Shown: positions 54,481 to 62,931 of the stretch, in pieces
How the letters are laid out: every line of letters starts with the position of its first letter
How positions within the stretch are numbered: position 1 is the first letter of the stretch
Translations under genes and position numbers: made by a program
Assembly (NCBI RefSeq): GCF_027107535.1
Contig: NZ_CP114283.1
Location: forward strand, 8,804,001 to 8,868,000
Reading direction: 5' to 3'
DNA: 64,000 nt
DNA from: Streptomyces aurantiacus
Lineage (GTDB): Bacteria; Actinomycetota; Actinomycetes; Streptomycetales; Streptomycetaceae
Notes under the pieces: model-generated
The model's database searches: none
What the model was told of the DNA's origin: nothing
The model's input: only the letters and a program-made list of their open reading frames with translations

Positions 54481-56018
54481 GCTCCTGCCTCGGCCTTCTT
54501 CTTCGTACCGCGGGCGGACGGCTCGGACGACACGGGCGGTGCCGGGGCGGGTGCGCGGAGCAGGTCGTACTCCGCCAGGTCCACGCGCCGTGTGGCGCCG
54601 CGGAACTCCGTGGTGGTGCCCGGCCAGACCGTCGTGTTGACGCCGTTCTCGTCGAGGTACCAGCTGTTGCAGCCGCCGGTGGACCAGACCGTGCGCTTCA
54701 TGCGTTCCTGGACCCGGTGGTTCCAGGCGTCGACCGCGGCGGGCCGCGCGTCGAGGGCGGCGCGGTCGCCGAGCACGTCCAACTGGCGTACGTAGTCGGC
54801 CATGTAGTTCAGCTGGGACTCGATCATCAGGATCATGCTGGAGTTCCCGAGGCCCGTGTTGGGCCCGATGATCGTCATCCAGTTGGGGAATCCCGCCGCG
54901 GTCGCGCCGCGCAGCGACTTCATGCCGGGCGCCCATGCCTCGGCGAGCGTCCTGCCGCCCACGCCGACGACCCGGTCGGCGATGGGCATGTCGGTGACGT
55001 GGAAGCCCGTACCGAAGACGATCGCGTCGACCTCGGCCTCGCTGCCGTCGTCGGCGACGAGGGTGGACCCGCGGATCTCGCCGAGCCCGCTCGCGACCAC
55101 GTCCACATTGGGCTGGGCGAGGGCCGGGTAGTACGTGCTGGACAGCAGGATGCGCTTGCAGCCGATGCGGTAGTCCGGGGTCAGTTTGGCCCTGAGCTCC
55201 GGGTCCTTGACGGCGCGGAACATGTTCCGCTTGGCCAGCTGCTCGACGAGGCCCAGCTCGCCCGGCCGCTTCGTGAACGCCTGGACCTGGAGCTCCCGGA
55301 TGCCCCACAGGAGTCCGCGCCGCAGCTGCGCGGTGACGGGAAGCGCCCGGTGCAGCAGGCGCTCGGCCCCGCTGATGGCCCGGTCGACGCGGGGCATCAC
55401 CCAGGGCGGGGTGCGCTGGAAGAGGGTGAGCTTCACGACGTCCGGCTGGATCGCCGGCACGATCTGGGCGGCCGAGGCGCCGGTGCCGATCATCGCGACC
55501 CGCTTGCCGCGCAGGTCGTAGTCGTGGTCCCAGCGGGCCGAGTGGAAGACCTTGCCCGGGAAGGTGTCGATCCCCGGGATGTCCGGCACCTTGGGGTCGG
55601 AGAGCGGCCCCGTGGCGGACACGACGATGTCGGCGGAGAGGGTCCCGCTGCTGGTCTCGATCACCCAGCGCAGCCGCTCGCCGTCCCATGTCATCCGCTT
55701 GACCTCGGAGTTGAGGCGCAGGTGCGGCCGCAGCCCGAAGACGTCGGTGACGTGCTCCAGATAGGCGCGGATGTGCTCCTGCCCGGAGAAGGTGCGCGGC
55801 CAGTCGGGGTTGGGCGCGAACGAGAACGAGTAGAGGTGGGAGGGCACGTCGCAGGCGCAGCCCGGATAGCTGTTGTCGCGCCAGGTCCCGCCCACGCTGT
55901 CGGCCCGTTCCAGGACGACGAAGTCGGTGACGCCCTCGCGGCGCAACCGTACGGCGGCGCCCAGGCCGCCGAAACCCGAGCCGATCACCGCCACCCGTAC
56001 ATGCTCGTGCTCGGTCAT
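54477..56018 (-). CDS. Baeyer-Villiger-type flavin monooxygenase
   Basis: A FAD- and NADPH-dependent monooxygenase (513 aa). Two Rossmann motifs (GSGFGGLG at 13-20, GTGASAAQ at about 180) flank the BVMO fingerprint FPGKVFHSARWDHD, and GTWRDNSYPGCACDVPSHLYSFSF is typical. It would convert a ketone to an ester or lactone. First gene of the operon; a MerR gene is divergent, with a palindrome between. Confidence 0.93.
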   Translation of the reverse strand: MTEHEHVRVAVIGSGFGGLGAAVRLRREGVTDFVVLERADSVGGTWRDNSYPGCACDVPSHLYSFSFAPNPDWPRTFSGQEHIRAYLEHVTDVFGLRPHLRLNSEVKRMTWDGERLRWVIETSSGTLSADIVVSATGPLSDPKVPDIPGIDTFPGKVFHSARWDHDYDLRGKRVAMIGTGASAAQIVPAIQPDVVKLTLFQRTPPWVMPRVDRAISGAERLLHRALPVTAQLRRGLLWGIRELQVQAFTKRPGELGLVEQLAKRNMFRAVKDPELRAKLTPDYRIGCKRILLSSTYYPALAQPNVDVVASGLGEIRGSTLVADDGSEAEVDAIVFGTGFHVTDMPIADRVVGVGGRTLAEAWAPGMKSLRGATAAGFPNWMTIIGPNTGLGNSSMILMIESQLNYMADYVRQLDVLGDRAALDARPAAVDAWNHRVQERMKRTVWSTGGCNSWYLDENGVNTTVWPGTTTEFRGATRRVDLAEYDLLRAPAPAPPVSSEPSARGTKKKAEAGA

Positions 56019-56045
56019 CCCGATGCCTCCATGCCGCGTACGACC

Positions 56046-56065
56046 GCGCCAGTGAACACTGGCGC
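56046..56065. promoter_or_regulatory. Perfect inverted repeat between the BVMO operon and merR
   Basis: GCGCCAGTGAACACTGGCGC has nine-base perfect arms and an AA spacer. It is centred in the 131-base divergent gap, the usual place for a MerR operator, which would twist the promoter for activation. Confidence 0.65.
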
Positions 56066-56149
56066 AATGGGGAGCGTAGAGCAGCTCCGTACCGATGGGT
56101 AGGGGTTGCGCCCACGAAAGTTACCGGTGGTACGACATAGGGTGCCGGT

Positions 56150-56797
56150 GTGGCGGACAAGCGGGAGTACCGGATGGAGGAGCTGGCCAGGGAGGCCGGC
56201 ATCACCTTGCGCACACTGCGCTTCTACCGCGAGCGCAAGCTGATCCCGCCACCGCGCCGCGAGGGCCGGATCGCCTGGTACGACGAGGACCATCTCGCCC
56301 GCCTGCGCACCATCGCCGCACTCCTGGAGCGCGGCCACACCCTCAACGGCATCGCCGAGCTCGCCGAGGCCTTCGACCACGGCCGCGACGTGGGCGAACT
56401 CCTCGGACTCGGCGCGCCCACCGAGGAGACCCCGGTCCGCCTCTCCCCCGAGGAACTGGCCGACTTCTTCGCGGGCCAGGCGACACCGGAGAACCTCGCC
56501 GCGTCCCTGGACCTCGGCTATCTCGCCACCGACGGCACGGACCTCGTCCACATCAGCCGCCGGCTCCTGGAGACCTCGGCGGCCCTCGTCCGCGAGGGCG
56601 TCCCCCTCACGGACATCCTCGCCGCCGCCCATCGCGTGCGCGAACACGCCGACGCCCTGGCCGAGTTGTTCACCGGTCTCGTCCTCACCCCGGAGCGCAC
56701 CCCGGAGGACCTCCAGCGCCTGAGGCCCCTGGCGAAGAGCGTGGTGGAGGCGGAACTCTCGATGGCCCTGGACCGGCGCCTGCAGAAGCGGCCGTAG
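56150..56797 (+). CDS. MerR-family regulator
   Basis: A 215-aa MerR protein with N-terminal winged helix (YRMEELAREAGITLRTLRFYRERKLIPPPRREGRIAWYDEDHLARL) and a long dimerisation helix. It lacks the metal-binding Cys pattern of classical MerR. The effector domain of about 110 residues is of unknown type. It is divergent from the BVMO operon with a palindrome between them, so it probably controls that operon and itself in response to the substrate. Confidence 0.9.
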   Translation: MADKREYRMEELAREAGITLRTLRFYRERKLIPPPRREGRIAWYDEDHLARLRTIAALLERGHTLNGIAELAEAFDHGRDVGELLGLGAPTEETPVRLSPEELADFFAGQATPENLAASLDLGYLATDGTDLVHISRRLLETSAALVREGVPLTDILAAAHRVREHADALAELFTGLVLTPERTPEDLQRLRPLAKSVVEAELSMALDRRLQKRP

Positions 56798-56847
56798 CCC
56801 TCCGGCCAGGCCGCGGGCCCCCGGCCCTGTCACGCGTCCGGGCCGCG

Positions 56848-57651
56848 TCACATGTCGAAGACGACGGTCACCGGGGCATGGTCCGACCAGCGCTCCTCAT
56901 GGGTCGCCGCCCGCTCCACGAACCCCTTGACGGCCCGGGCCGCGAGCCCGGGCGTGGCCACCTGGTAGTCGATGCGCCATCCGGTGTCGTTGTCGAAGGC
57001 CCGCCCGCGGTAGGACCACCACGAGTACGGCCCCTCCGTATCCGGGTGCAGCGCCCGTACGACGTCCACGTACCCGCCGTCCGCCTCGTCGAAGACGCGG
57101 CCGAGCCATTCCCGCTCCTCCGGCAGGAACCCGGAGTTCTTCCGGTTCCCTCGCCAGTTCTTGAGGTCGGCCGGCTGGTGGGCGATGTTCCAGTCGCCGC
57201 ACACCACGACCTCGCGACCGTCGGCGGCGGCCCGCACCCGCAGTTCCTTCAGGTGGGCGAGGAACTCGTCCATGAACCGGACCTTCTCGTCCTGCCGCTC
57301 GGTGCCGACCTCGCCGGAGGGCAGATACAGACTGGCGACGGTGACACCGGGCAGGTCGGCCTCGACGTAACGCCCGCTGCCGTCGAACTCGGCGGACCCG
57401 AAGCCGACCTGGACGCGGTCGGGCTCGCGGCGCGTGTAGAGGGAGACACCGGCCCGCCCCTTCGCGGCGGCGGGCGCGTGCACGGCATGCCATCCCTCCG
57501 GCTGCCGTACGCCCTCGGGAAGCTGCTGGGGCTCGGCCCGCACCTCCTGAAGACACAGCACGTCGGCGGACGTTCCCGCCAGCCACTCCACGAAGCCCTT
57601 CTTGGCCGCGGCCCGGAGCCCGTTCACATTCACAGAGGTCACAGTCAGCAC
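56848..57651 (-). CDS. xthA: Exodeoxyribonuclease III
   Basis: A Mg-dependent AP endonuclease and 3'-5' exonuclease for base-excision repair (267 aa). Motifs: VTSVNVNGLRAA, LCLQEVRAE with the catalytic Glu, SLYLPSGE, VVCGDWNIAHQPADLKNWRGN, and SDHAPV with the catalytic Asp-His. GTG at 57651 gives the family start VLTVTSVN; a longer frame is not supported. It is divergent from an acetyltransferase gene across 70 bases. It faces merR tail to tail, 50 bases away. Confidence 0.95.
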   Translation of the reverse strand: MLTVTSVNVNGLRAAAKKGFVEWLAGTSADVLCLQEVRAEPQQLPEGVRQPEGWHAVHAPAAAKGRAGVSLYTRREPDRVQVGFGSAEFDGSGRYVEADLPGVTVASLYLPSGEVGTERQDEKVRFMDEFLAHLKELRVRAAADGREVVVCGDWNIAHQPADLKNWRGNRKNSGFLPEEREWLGRVFDEADGGYVDVVRALHPDTEGPYSWWSYRGRAFDNDTGWRIDYQVATPGLAARAVKGFVERAATHEERWSDHAPVTVVFDM

Positions 57652-57721
57652 CCGGGCACGATACCGGCACACTGGACGAGCACACCGAACCGCTCCATCC
57701 CACCGGACGCATAGAAGTACG

Positions 57722-58207
57722 ATGACTAGCATGAATATACGCCGGGTCGCCTTCGACCACCCCGACGCCGTCAAGCTCAACGACCAGGTGCAGGCCGAGT
57801 ACGCCGTGCGCTACGGCGACGAGGGCGACGTCACCCCGCTCGACGCGTCGATGTTCGAACCGCCTTTCGGCCTGTACCTGATCGCCTACGACCCCGAGGG
57901 CCGCCCCGTGGCCACCGGCGGCTGGCGCACCCAGGACGAGAACGACGAGGGCTACTCGGACGGTGACGCGGAGCTGAAGCGCATGTACGTGGTCGACGAG
58001 GTCCGCGGCAACGGCCTCGCCCGCCGCATCCTGGCCGCTCTGGAGGACGACGCCCGCGCGGCGGGCCGCACCCGCATGGTCCTGGAGACCGGCAACAAGC
58101 AGCCCGAGGCCATCGCCCTGTACGCGTCCAGCGGTTACGAACCCTGCGTCAAGTTCGGCCACTACCGCTTCCACGAGGACAGCCGCTGCTTCGCGAAGCT
58201 TCTGTGA
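57722..58207 (+). CDS. GNAT-family N-acetyltransferase
   Basis: A 161-aa GNAT protein. Acetyl-CoA motif VRGNGLARRILAALEDDARAAG, preceded by DAELKRMYVVDE and followed by MVLETGNKQPEAIALYASSGYEPC. ATG at 57731, seven bases after TACGAT, is an alternative that would be leaderless. The substrate is unknown. Confidence 0.87.
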   Translation: MTSMNIRRVAFDHPDAVKLNDQVQAEYAVRYGDEGDVTPLDASMFEPPFGLYLIAYDPEGRPVATGGWRTQDENDEGYSDGDAELKRMYVVDEVRGNGLARRILAALEDDARAAGRTRMVLETGNKQPEAIALYASSGYEPCVKFGHYRFHEDSRCFAKLL

Positions 58208-58345
58208 GGACGCCGGTCCGGCACGGACCGGGCCACTAGCCTGTCGTGATCATCGGCCGGGACCGGAACACCGGAACGAGACCCGCGCCTCCGCCACCGG
58301 CACCACGGCACCGGAGCACGGCTCCGGAACCACGACAGGGGACTC

Positions 58346-59413
58346 ATGACTTCGCGCCACCGCACGTCCGGACTCGTACGAGCCGCCGTGCCCGCCACCG
58401 CCCTCGCACTCGCCCTCACCGCGTGCTCCGAGGGCGGCTCGGACACCTCCGGCGCGAACGCCCGGGGCGGGTCCCCGGCGACGGCCGGGGTGATCTCCCT
58501 CAAGTCGGCGCAGACCGTCCTGCGCAACTACACGAAGGTCAACAACGCGGCCAACGCCACGCAGAACCCGGACAGGACCGCCGAGGTGGAGGGCGGCGCC
58601 CTGCTCCAGCAGAGCCAGGCGTCCTTCACGCAGTTCAAGGCCCTGCCGAAGAAGGAGCGGGCCGGTTTCGGAACCCCCTTCCACTACCCGGTCGAGGGCG
58701 CGCGCTTCTACATCCCCCGCAAGGGCTCGCCGCAGGTCTTCATGGTCGACACCCGGGTCACCGGCGAGGACATCGGCAAGGACCGCCGCCGGCTCCTGGT
58801 CTTCGAGCACGTGAAGGACTACGAGAAGGCGAAGAACAAGGGCGCCGTCTGGAAGGCCGTGTCCGTCGGCGAGTCCGACGGCAAACTGCCGGCCGTGAAG
58901 CTCGACGACGACGGCTTCGCGACGATCCTCAAGGCCTCGGACTCCGTGGGCGGGACAAAGCTCGACGACCTGCGCGACCTCTCGAAGGACGTCTACGTCA
59001 CGGGCGGCAGGAAGGCCGACGCCGTCTTCACGGACACCCGCTCGGTGAAGGCCTGGAAGAAGTCCTACGCGAACCGCGCCGCCTTCGACGACGGCTGCGT
59101 CGACGGGCGGTACGAGACGGGCTTCACCGCGGCCGAGACGGCGTACGGCCTGAGGACCACCGACGGCGGCGCGATCGCCCTGTACGACTTCGGGGTGGAC
59201 TACCGGAACTGGCCGAAGGCCGAGGGCCCCCGCTGCTCGACCCAGCTGAACATCAAGGACATGCCCGAGGTCACGGACATCTACCTCGACGGCAGGTCCA
59301 CCACGAGCGGCCTCACCCGCACGAACTCCCTGATCACCACGGCCGTCGTCCCGCCCTCCGGCAAGAACGTCCGCGTCACCGGCTACCACCTGCAGATGGT
59401 CGACGCGCACTAG
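58346..59413 (+). CDS. Secreted lipoprotein of unknown function
   Basis: A 355-aa lipoprotein: signal with hydrophobic core ALALALTAC and lipobox Cys27, then a Gly/Ser linker to about 45. The rest is one globular domain with three cysteines outside the lipobox at most, beginning SLKSAQTVLRNYTKVNNAANATQNPDRTAEVEGG. I do not recognise a named domain. Many Streptomyces genomes carry relatives of this type. The ATG has GGGGAC close upstream. Confidence 0.83.
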   Translation: MTSRHRTSGLVRAAVPATALALALTACSEGGSDTSGANARGGSPATAGVISLKSAQTVLRNYTKVNNAANATQNPDRTAEVEGGALLQQSQASFTQFKALPKKERAGFGTPFHYPVEGARFYIPRKGSPQVFMVDTRVTGEDIGKDRRRLLVFEHVKDYEKAKNKGAVWKAVSVGESDGKLPAVKLDDDGFATILKASDSVGGTKLDDLRDLSKDVYVTGGRKADAVFTDTRSVKAWKKSYANRAAFDDGCVDGRYETGFTAAETAYGLRTTDGGAIALYDFGVDYRNWPKAEGPRCSTQLNIKDMPEVTDIYLDGRSTTSGLTRTNSLITTAVVPPSGKNVRVTGYHLQMVDAH

Positions 59414-59425
59414 CCGCACACACGT

Positions 59426-59460
59426 CAGAGCCCCAGTCGGTGAAACCGACTGGGGCTCTG
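59426..59460. terminator. Perfect 16-bp terminator hairpin
   Basis: CAGAGCCCCAGTCGGT and ACCGACTGGGGCTCTG pair around a GAA loop, 13 bases after the lipoprotein stop and seven bases from the end of the tRNA gene on the other strand, so it may serve both. Confidence 0.92.
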
Positions 59461-59467
59461 AGCTGCG

Positions 59468-59541
59468 TGGACCTGTGGGGATTTGAACCCCAGACCCCCT
59501 CGATGCGAACGAGGTGCGCTACCAGACTGCGCCACAGGCCC
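59468..59541 (-). tRNA. tRNA-Ala (CGC)
   Basis: Read on the minus strand, a complete cloverleaf: acceptor GGGCCTG/CAGGTCC with the G3:U70 pair that identifies alanine tRNAs, a normal D-arm, anticodon stem CCTCG/CGAGG with loop TTCGCAT (anticodon CGC, codon GCG), and T-loop TTCAAAT. CCA is not encoded. The discriminator is A. Confidence 0.95.
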
Positions 59542-59649
59542 TTGCAACGAGTGAAACTCTAGCATCCCCGTCCGGGTGCTTGGAAATCCGTTCCCGGGCG
59601 CTCTCCCGCTGGTCAGGGGCAGGGCTTCCGGGGGACTTCTGAGGCGTCG

Positions 59650-61014
59650 TCACTCGTTGGCCGCGCGCGGCCGGTCGCCGTCCTCGTACTGGTCGAAGAG
59701 GGGGGTGCGGCCCCGTTCGCGGGCGCGGCGGGCCGAGGCCGCGCGCCGGGCGTCCGCGGCGCTGTCCGAGTTGTCGTCCTCGTCGGGCTCGCCCAGCTCC
59801 TCCTCCGCACCGGGTGCCTCGTCCGTCGGGCAGTCCGCGTTCGGCTCGACCGTGCTGGACCGGGCCGAGCTCCACGCGTCGGGCCCGCCGAGGTCGACGT
59901 CGGAGGTGGCGCGCGGGGCGACCGGGGCCGTCACGTACGTCGGCAGGGGCACCGGGACGGGGTCCCAGCTCTCGCCCCGGGCCGGGCCGTGGCGGCGCTC
60001 GCGCTGCTGGTCGACCCACTCGGCATGGTCGGTCTGCTCGACGAGGGCACGGCGGTCGGCGGCGAGCGCGGACAGGCCGGGGTCGGTCCGGGGCTCGGGT
60101 CCGTCCTCCGGTTCGTCGGCGGTGCCGGGCTCGACGGGCGGCCGCCTCCGGGGCTGCCGCTCGCGCAGCCGCTGGGCGGCGACCTCGGCGCGCCTGCGGT
60201 CCATCACGTAGGTGAAGCGCCGGCGCTCCTGGGAGCGCAGGTACGCGATGTAGATGCTCAGCATCACCGCGGGAACGCCGGGCGCCCACAAGAACGCGAG
60301 CCCGCCGACGGCAGCGACGATCGCGCCGAGCGTGAAGGCGGCGAAGAGGAGGACGGTCGTACGCCGCCTGCGTGCGAGCACCTTCGAACGCCGGGCGCGG
60401 GCCGCGGCCTCCGCCGCGGCGGCCCGCCGCGCGGGAGACGACGCGGGTGATCCGTTCGGCGAGGACTTGGCGCCCTGCTGGGGCACGGGCCGGCCGCCCG
60501 TCGTACGGCTCTGCTTCGGCGCCGGGTGGGCCGAGGCCTGGGAGCCGGGTTTCGGCGCCGTCGTGGACGCCTGCCGAGACGCCTGGCGCGACGCCTGCTG
60601 GGCCTGCGCCTGCTGGGCCTGCGCCTCGGACCGCGCGTCCTCCCGGGCGTCCCGGGCATCGCGTGCGTCCCGGGCATCGCGTGCGTCCCGGGCATCGCGT
60701 GCGTCCCGGGCATCGCCGACATCGGCCCGTACTTCACGGCGGGTCGGAGGCATGGCGAAGGCCCGGACGTCCACCGAGTCGGTGACGCCGTCCGGGTCGG
60801 CACGCTGCTCCCCCTCCTCGGTGGAGCGCGCCCGCAGGTCCTTGGCGTACCGGCGCTCCATGCCCGCCCGTCCGGAGAGAAGCCGGATGGCGGTGCTGAA
60901 GCGTTCCGTCGGACGGGCTTCGTTCAGCTCGTCCTGCCTACGGAGCCACATCGGCACCAAGTAGGCGGCCCAGGCCCCGACAATGACTGCGTAGATGAGG
61001 CCGCTGCTGCTCAC
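59650..61014 (-). CDS. Membrane protein with Asp-Ala-Arg repeats
   Basis: A 454-aa protein not assigned to a family. A membrane helix at 4-22 (GLIYAVIVGAWAAYLVPMWL), a charged region, then repeats of DAR from about residue 100 to 125, an Ala/Gln/Ser linker, an Arg-rich stretch, two helices at about 220-262 (TVLLFAAFTLGAIVAAVGGLAFLW, then VPAVMLSIYIAYL), and a long acidic C-terminal tail. It could scaffold envelope proteins (inference). It is transcribed toward tRNA-Ala. The start is at an ATG or GTG near 61014. Confidence 0.82.
   Translation of the reverse strand: MSSSGLIYAVIVGAWAAYLVPMWLRRQDELNEARPTERFSTAIRLLSGRAGMERRYAKDLRARSTEEGEQRADPDGVTDSVDVRAFAMPPTRREVRADVGDARDARDARDARDARDARDARDAREDARSEAQAQQAQAQQASRQASRQASTTAPKPGSQASAHPAPKQSRTTGGRPVPQQGAKSSPNGSPASSPARRAAAAEAAARARRSKVLARRRRTTVLLFAAFTLGAIVAAVGGLAFLWAPGVPAVMLSIYIAYLRSQERRRFTYVMDRRRAEVAAQRLRERQPRRRPPVEPGTADEPEDGPEPRTDPGLSALAADRRALVEQTDHAEWVDQQRERRHGPARGESWDPVPVPLPTYVTAPVAPRATSDVDLGGPDAWSSARSSTVEPNADCPTDEAPGAEEELGEPDEDDNSDSAADARRAASARRARERGRTPLFDQYEDGDRPRAANE
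60647..60718. repeat. 18-bp tandem repeat in the DAR-repeat gene
   Basis: Four units starting GCGTCCCGGGCATC at 60647, 60665, 60683 and 60701, identical at every readable position. Each unit encodes two DAR triplets, so copy changes keep the frame. Confidence 0.9.
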
Positions 61015-61191
61015 GCCTCACACGGTAGAGGGGTTTGCGTGAGGCCATCTGCCAATTGAGCCGGTGTGTCGCACGATCTGGCTGATATTTCGAGCTTTTT
61101 TTGTGACCGATGCGATCAGCAGGCCACCGGGAGTGCGAAATCAATGCCTGAGGATGGTCGATCACCGATCACTTTCGAACACCTATTTCAT

Positions 61192-61821
61192 TTACGCGGT
61201 GTTCCGGGGCGTGTCCCGCGGTGAGTTTTCAGACGTGTTCCGCGACCGTGTGCGCCGCCAGCGGGCCAGCAGTCCTTCGGGTACCTCTTCGGCCGTGAGC
61301 GCGAAGACGAGGTGGTCACGCCAGGCGCCGTCGATGTGCAGATAACGGGGACGAAGGCCTTCGTCGCGGAATCCGAGTTTCTCCACGACCCTCCGGCTCG
61401 GTCCGTTCTCGGGCCGAATACAGACCTCGATGCGGTGCAGACCAACGGTCCGGAAGCAGTGGTCGGACGCCAGAGCGACGGCCGTCGGCATCACTCCGCG
61501 ACCGGCGACCGCCTCGTCCACCCAGTAGCCGATATGACCCGAACACATGGAGCCCCAGGTGATTCCGGCAACCGTCAACTGCCCGACGAGCCGCCCCTGG
61601 TACTCGATGACGAACGGCAGCATCCGCCCGGAGTTCGCCTCGGTGCGCAGATGCCGGACCATCTGGCGGTACGTCGGCCGGTGGGCGATCGGCCCGCTCG
61701 GCGTGGGCGGCGGGATGGTCGCCTCCCAGGGGCGCAGCCAGTCGCGGTTGCGCCGGTTGACGTCACGCCAGGCTCGCTGGTCGCGCAGCTTTATGGGCCT
61801 GAGGACCACATCGCCGTCCAC
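61192..61821 (-). CDS. RimJ/RimL-type GNAT acetyltransferase
   Basis: A 209-aa GNAT protein of the group that acetylates ribosomal protein N-termini. It has LRPIKLRDQRAWRDVNRRNRDWLRPWE, GHIGYWVDEAVAGRGVMPTAVALASDHCF (acetyl-CoA site GRGVMP) and HRIEVCIRPENGPSRRVVEKLGF. The start at 61821 is GTG, 26 bases after the mog stop. The 177-base gap on its far side (61015-61191) is unusually AT-rich and holds no gene or clear hairpin. Confidence 0.88.
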   Translation of the reverse strand: MDGDVVLRPIKLRDQRAWRDVNRRNRDWLRPWEATIPPPTPSGPIAHRPTYRQMVRHLRTEANSGRMLPFVIEYQGRLVGQLTVAGITWGSMCSGHIGYWVDEAVAGRGVMPTAVALASDHCFRTVGLHRIEVCIRPENGPSRRVVEKLGFRDEGLRPRYLHIDGAWRDHLVFALTAEEVPEGLLARWRRTRSRNTSENSPRDTPRNTA

Positions 61822-61847
61822 CAGCTCGACCGGCCAGGATGGGGTGT

Positions 61848-62393
61848 TCAGCTCGCACCCCCGCTGCCGCCGGGTCTGGGGTGGTCGCCGCCGCGGATCT
61901 GGTCGACGGCATGGGCCAGCAGGGGTTCGAGGACGGCCAGGCCGTCCCGGACCCCGCCGGTGGAGCCCGGCAGGTTCACGATCAGCGTCCTCTCCGCGAC
62001 GCCGGCGAGACCGCGGGAGAGCGCGGCCGTCGGGACCTTGTCCCTTCCGAACGCTCTGATGGCCTCGGGAATGCCCGGCACCTCGTAGGCGATCACCTTG
62101 CGCGTGGCCTCCGGGGTGCGGTCGGTGGGCGAGATGCCCGTGCCGCCGGTGGTCACGATGACGTCGTATCCCGCCTCGACGCCGCTGAGCAGCGCGCTCT
62201 CGACGGGGTCCCCGTCGGGAACCACCCGAGGCCCGTCGACGGCGAAGCCGAACTTCGTGAGTCCCTCAGCGATCAGGGGCCCGCCCCTGTCCTCGTAGAC
62301 ACCGGCCGCCGCGCGGTTCGAGGCCGTCACGACGAGGGCGCTGTACGGGGCGGCCGGCGCGCCTTCGGCCGCCGGCCCGGGCTGCGCCGTCAT
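61848..62393 (-). CDS. moaB: Molybdopterin adenylyltransferase, MoaB/Mog family
   Basis: Adenylates molybdopterin before metal insertion. The 181-aa protein has [32 protein letters not shown], and [21 protein letters not shown] with the nucleotide-binding loop. The N-terminus is Pro/Ala-rich. ATG overlaps the moaC stop (ATGA), so the two are coupled. Confidence 0.92.
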   Translation of the reverse strand: MTAQPGPAAEGAPAAPYSALVVTASNRAAAGVYEDRGGPLIAEGLTKFGFAVDGPRVVPDGDPVESALLSGVEAGYDVIVTTGGTGISPTDRTPEATRKVIAYEVPGIPEAIRAFGRDKVPTAALSRGLAGVAERTLIVNLPGSTGGVRDGLAVLEPLLAHAVDQIRGGDHPRPGGSGGAS

Positions 62394-62869
62394 GCCCGGC
62401 TCCAGTCGCCCGACTTGCCGCCCGTCTTCTCCTCCACACGCACGTCCGTGATGACCGCCCCCTTGTCGACCGCCTTGACCATGTCGATCACGGTGAGCGC
62501 CGCCACGGTGACCGCGGTGAGGGCCTCCATCTCGACGCCCGTGCGGTCGGTGGTCTTCACGGTGGCCAGGATCTCGACGGCGTCGTCCGCGACCGACAGG
62601 TCAAGCTTGACACCCGACACCGACAACGGGTGGCAGAGCGGGATCAGATCCGGTGTGCGCTTGGCGCCCATGATGCCCGCGATGCGCGCGGTGGCGAGGG
62701 CGTCGCCCTTGGGCACTCCCTCGCCGCGCAGCAACTCGATCACACGGGGCGAGACCAGCACGCGGCCGCTCGCGCGAGCCGTGCGTGCGGTCACGTCCTT
62801 CTCGGACACGTCGACCATGCGGGCGGCGCCCGCCTCGTCGATGTGGGTCAGTCGGTCCTGCGTACTCAT
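62390..62869 (-). CDS. moaC: Cyclic pyranopterin monophosphate synthase
   Basis: Forms cyclic pyranopterin monophosphate, the second step of molybdenum cofactor synthesis. The 159-aa protein has [74 protein letters not shown] and AVDKGAVI, all typical of MoaC. ATG at 62869 is followed by STQDRL. It is 62 bases from moeA and overlaps moaB. Confidence 0.96.
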   Translation of the reverse strand: MSTQDRLTHIDEAGAARMVDVSEKDVTARTARASGRVLVSPRVIELLRGEGVPKGDALATARIAGIMGAKRTPDLIPLCHPLSVSGVKLDLSVADDAVEILATVKTTDRTGVEMEALTAVTVAALTVIDMVKAVDKGAVITDVRVEEKTGGKSGDWSRA

Positions 62870-62931
62870 GCTGTGGCGGCGCTCCCGGTCGGGCCTGTTG
62901 TGCGCGACACGGTACCCCCAAGTCGGCGCTC

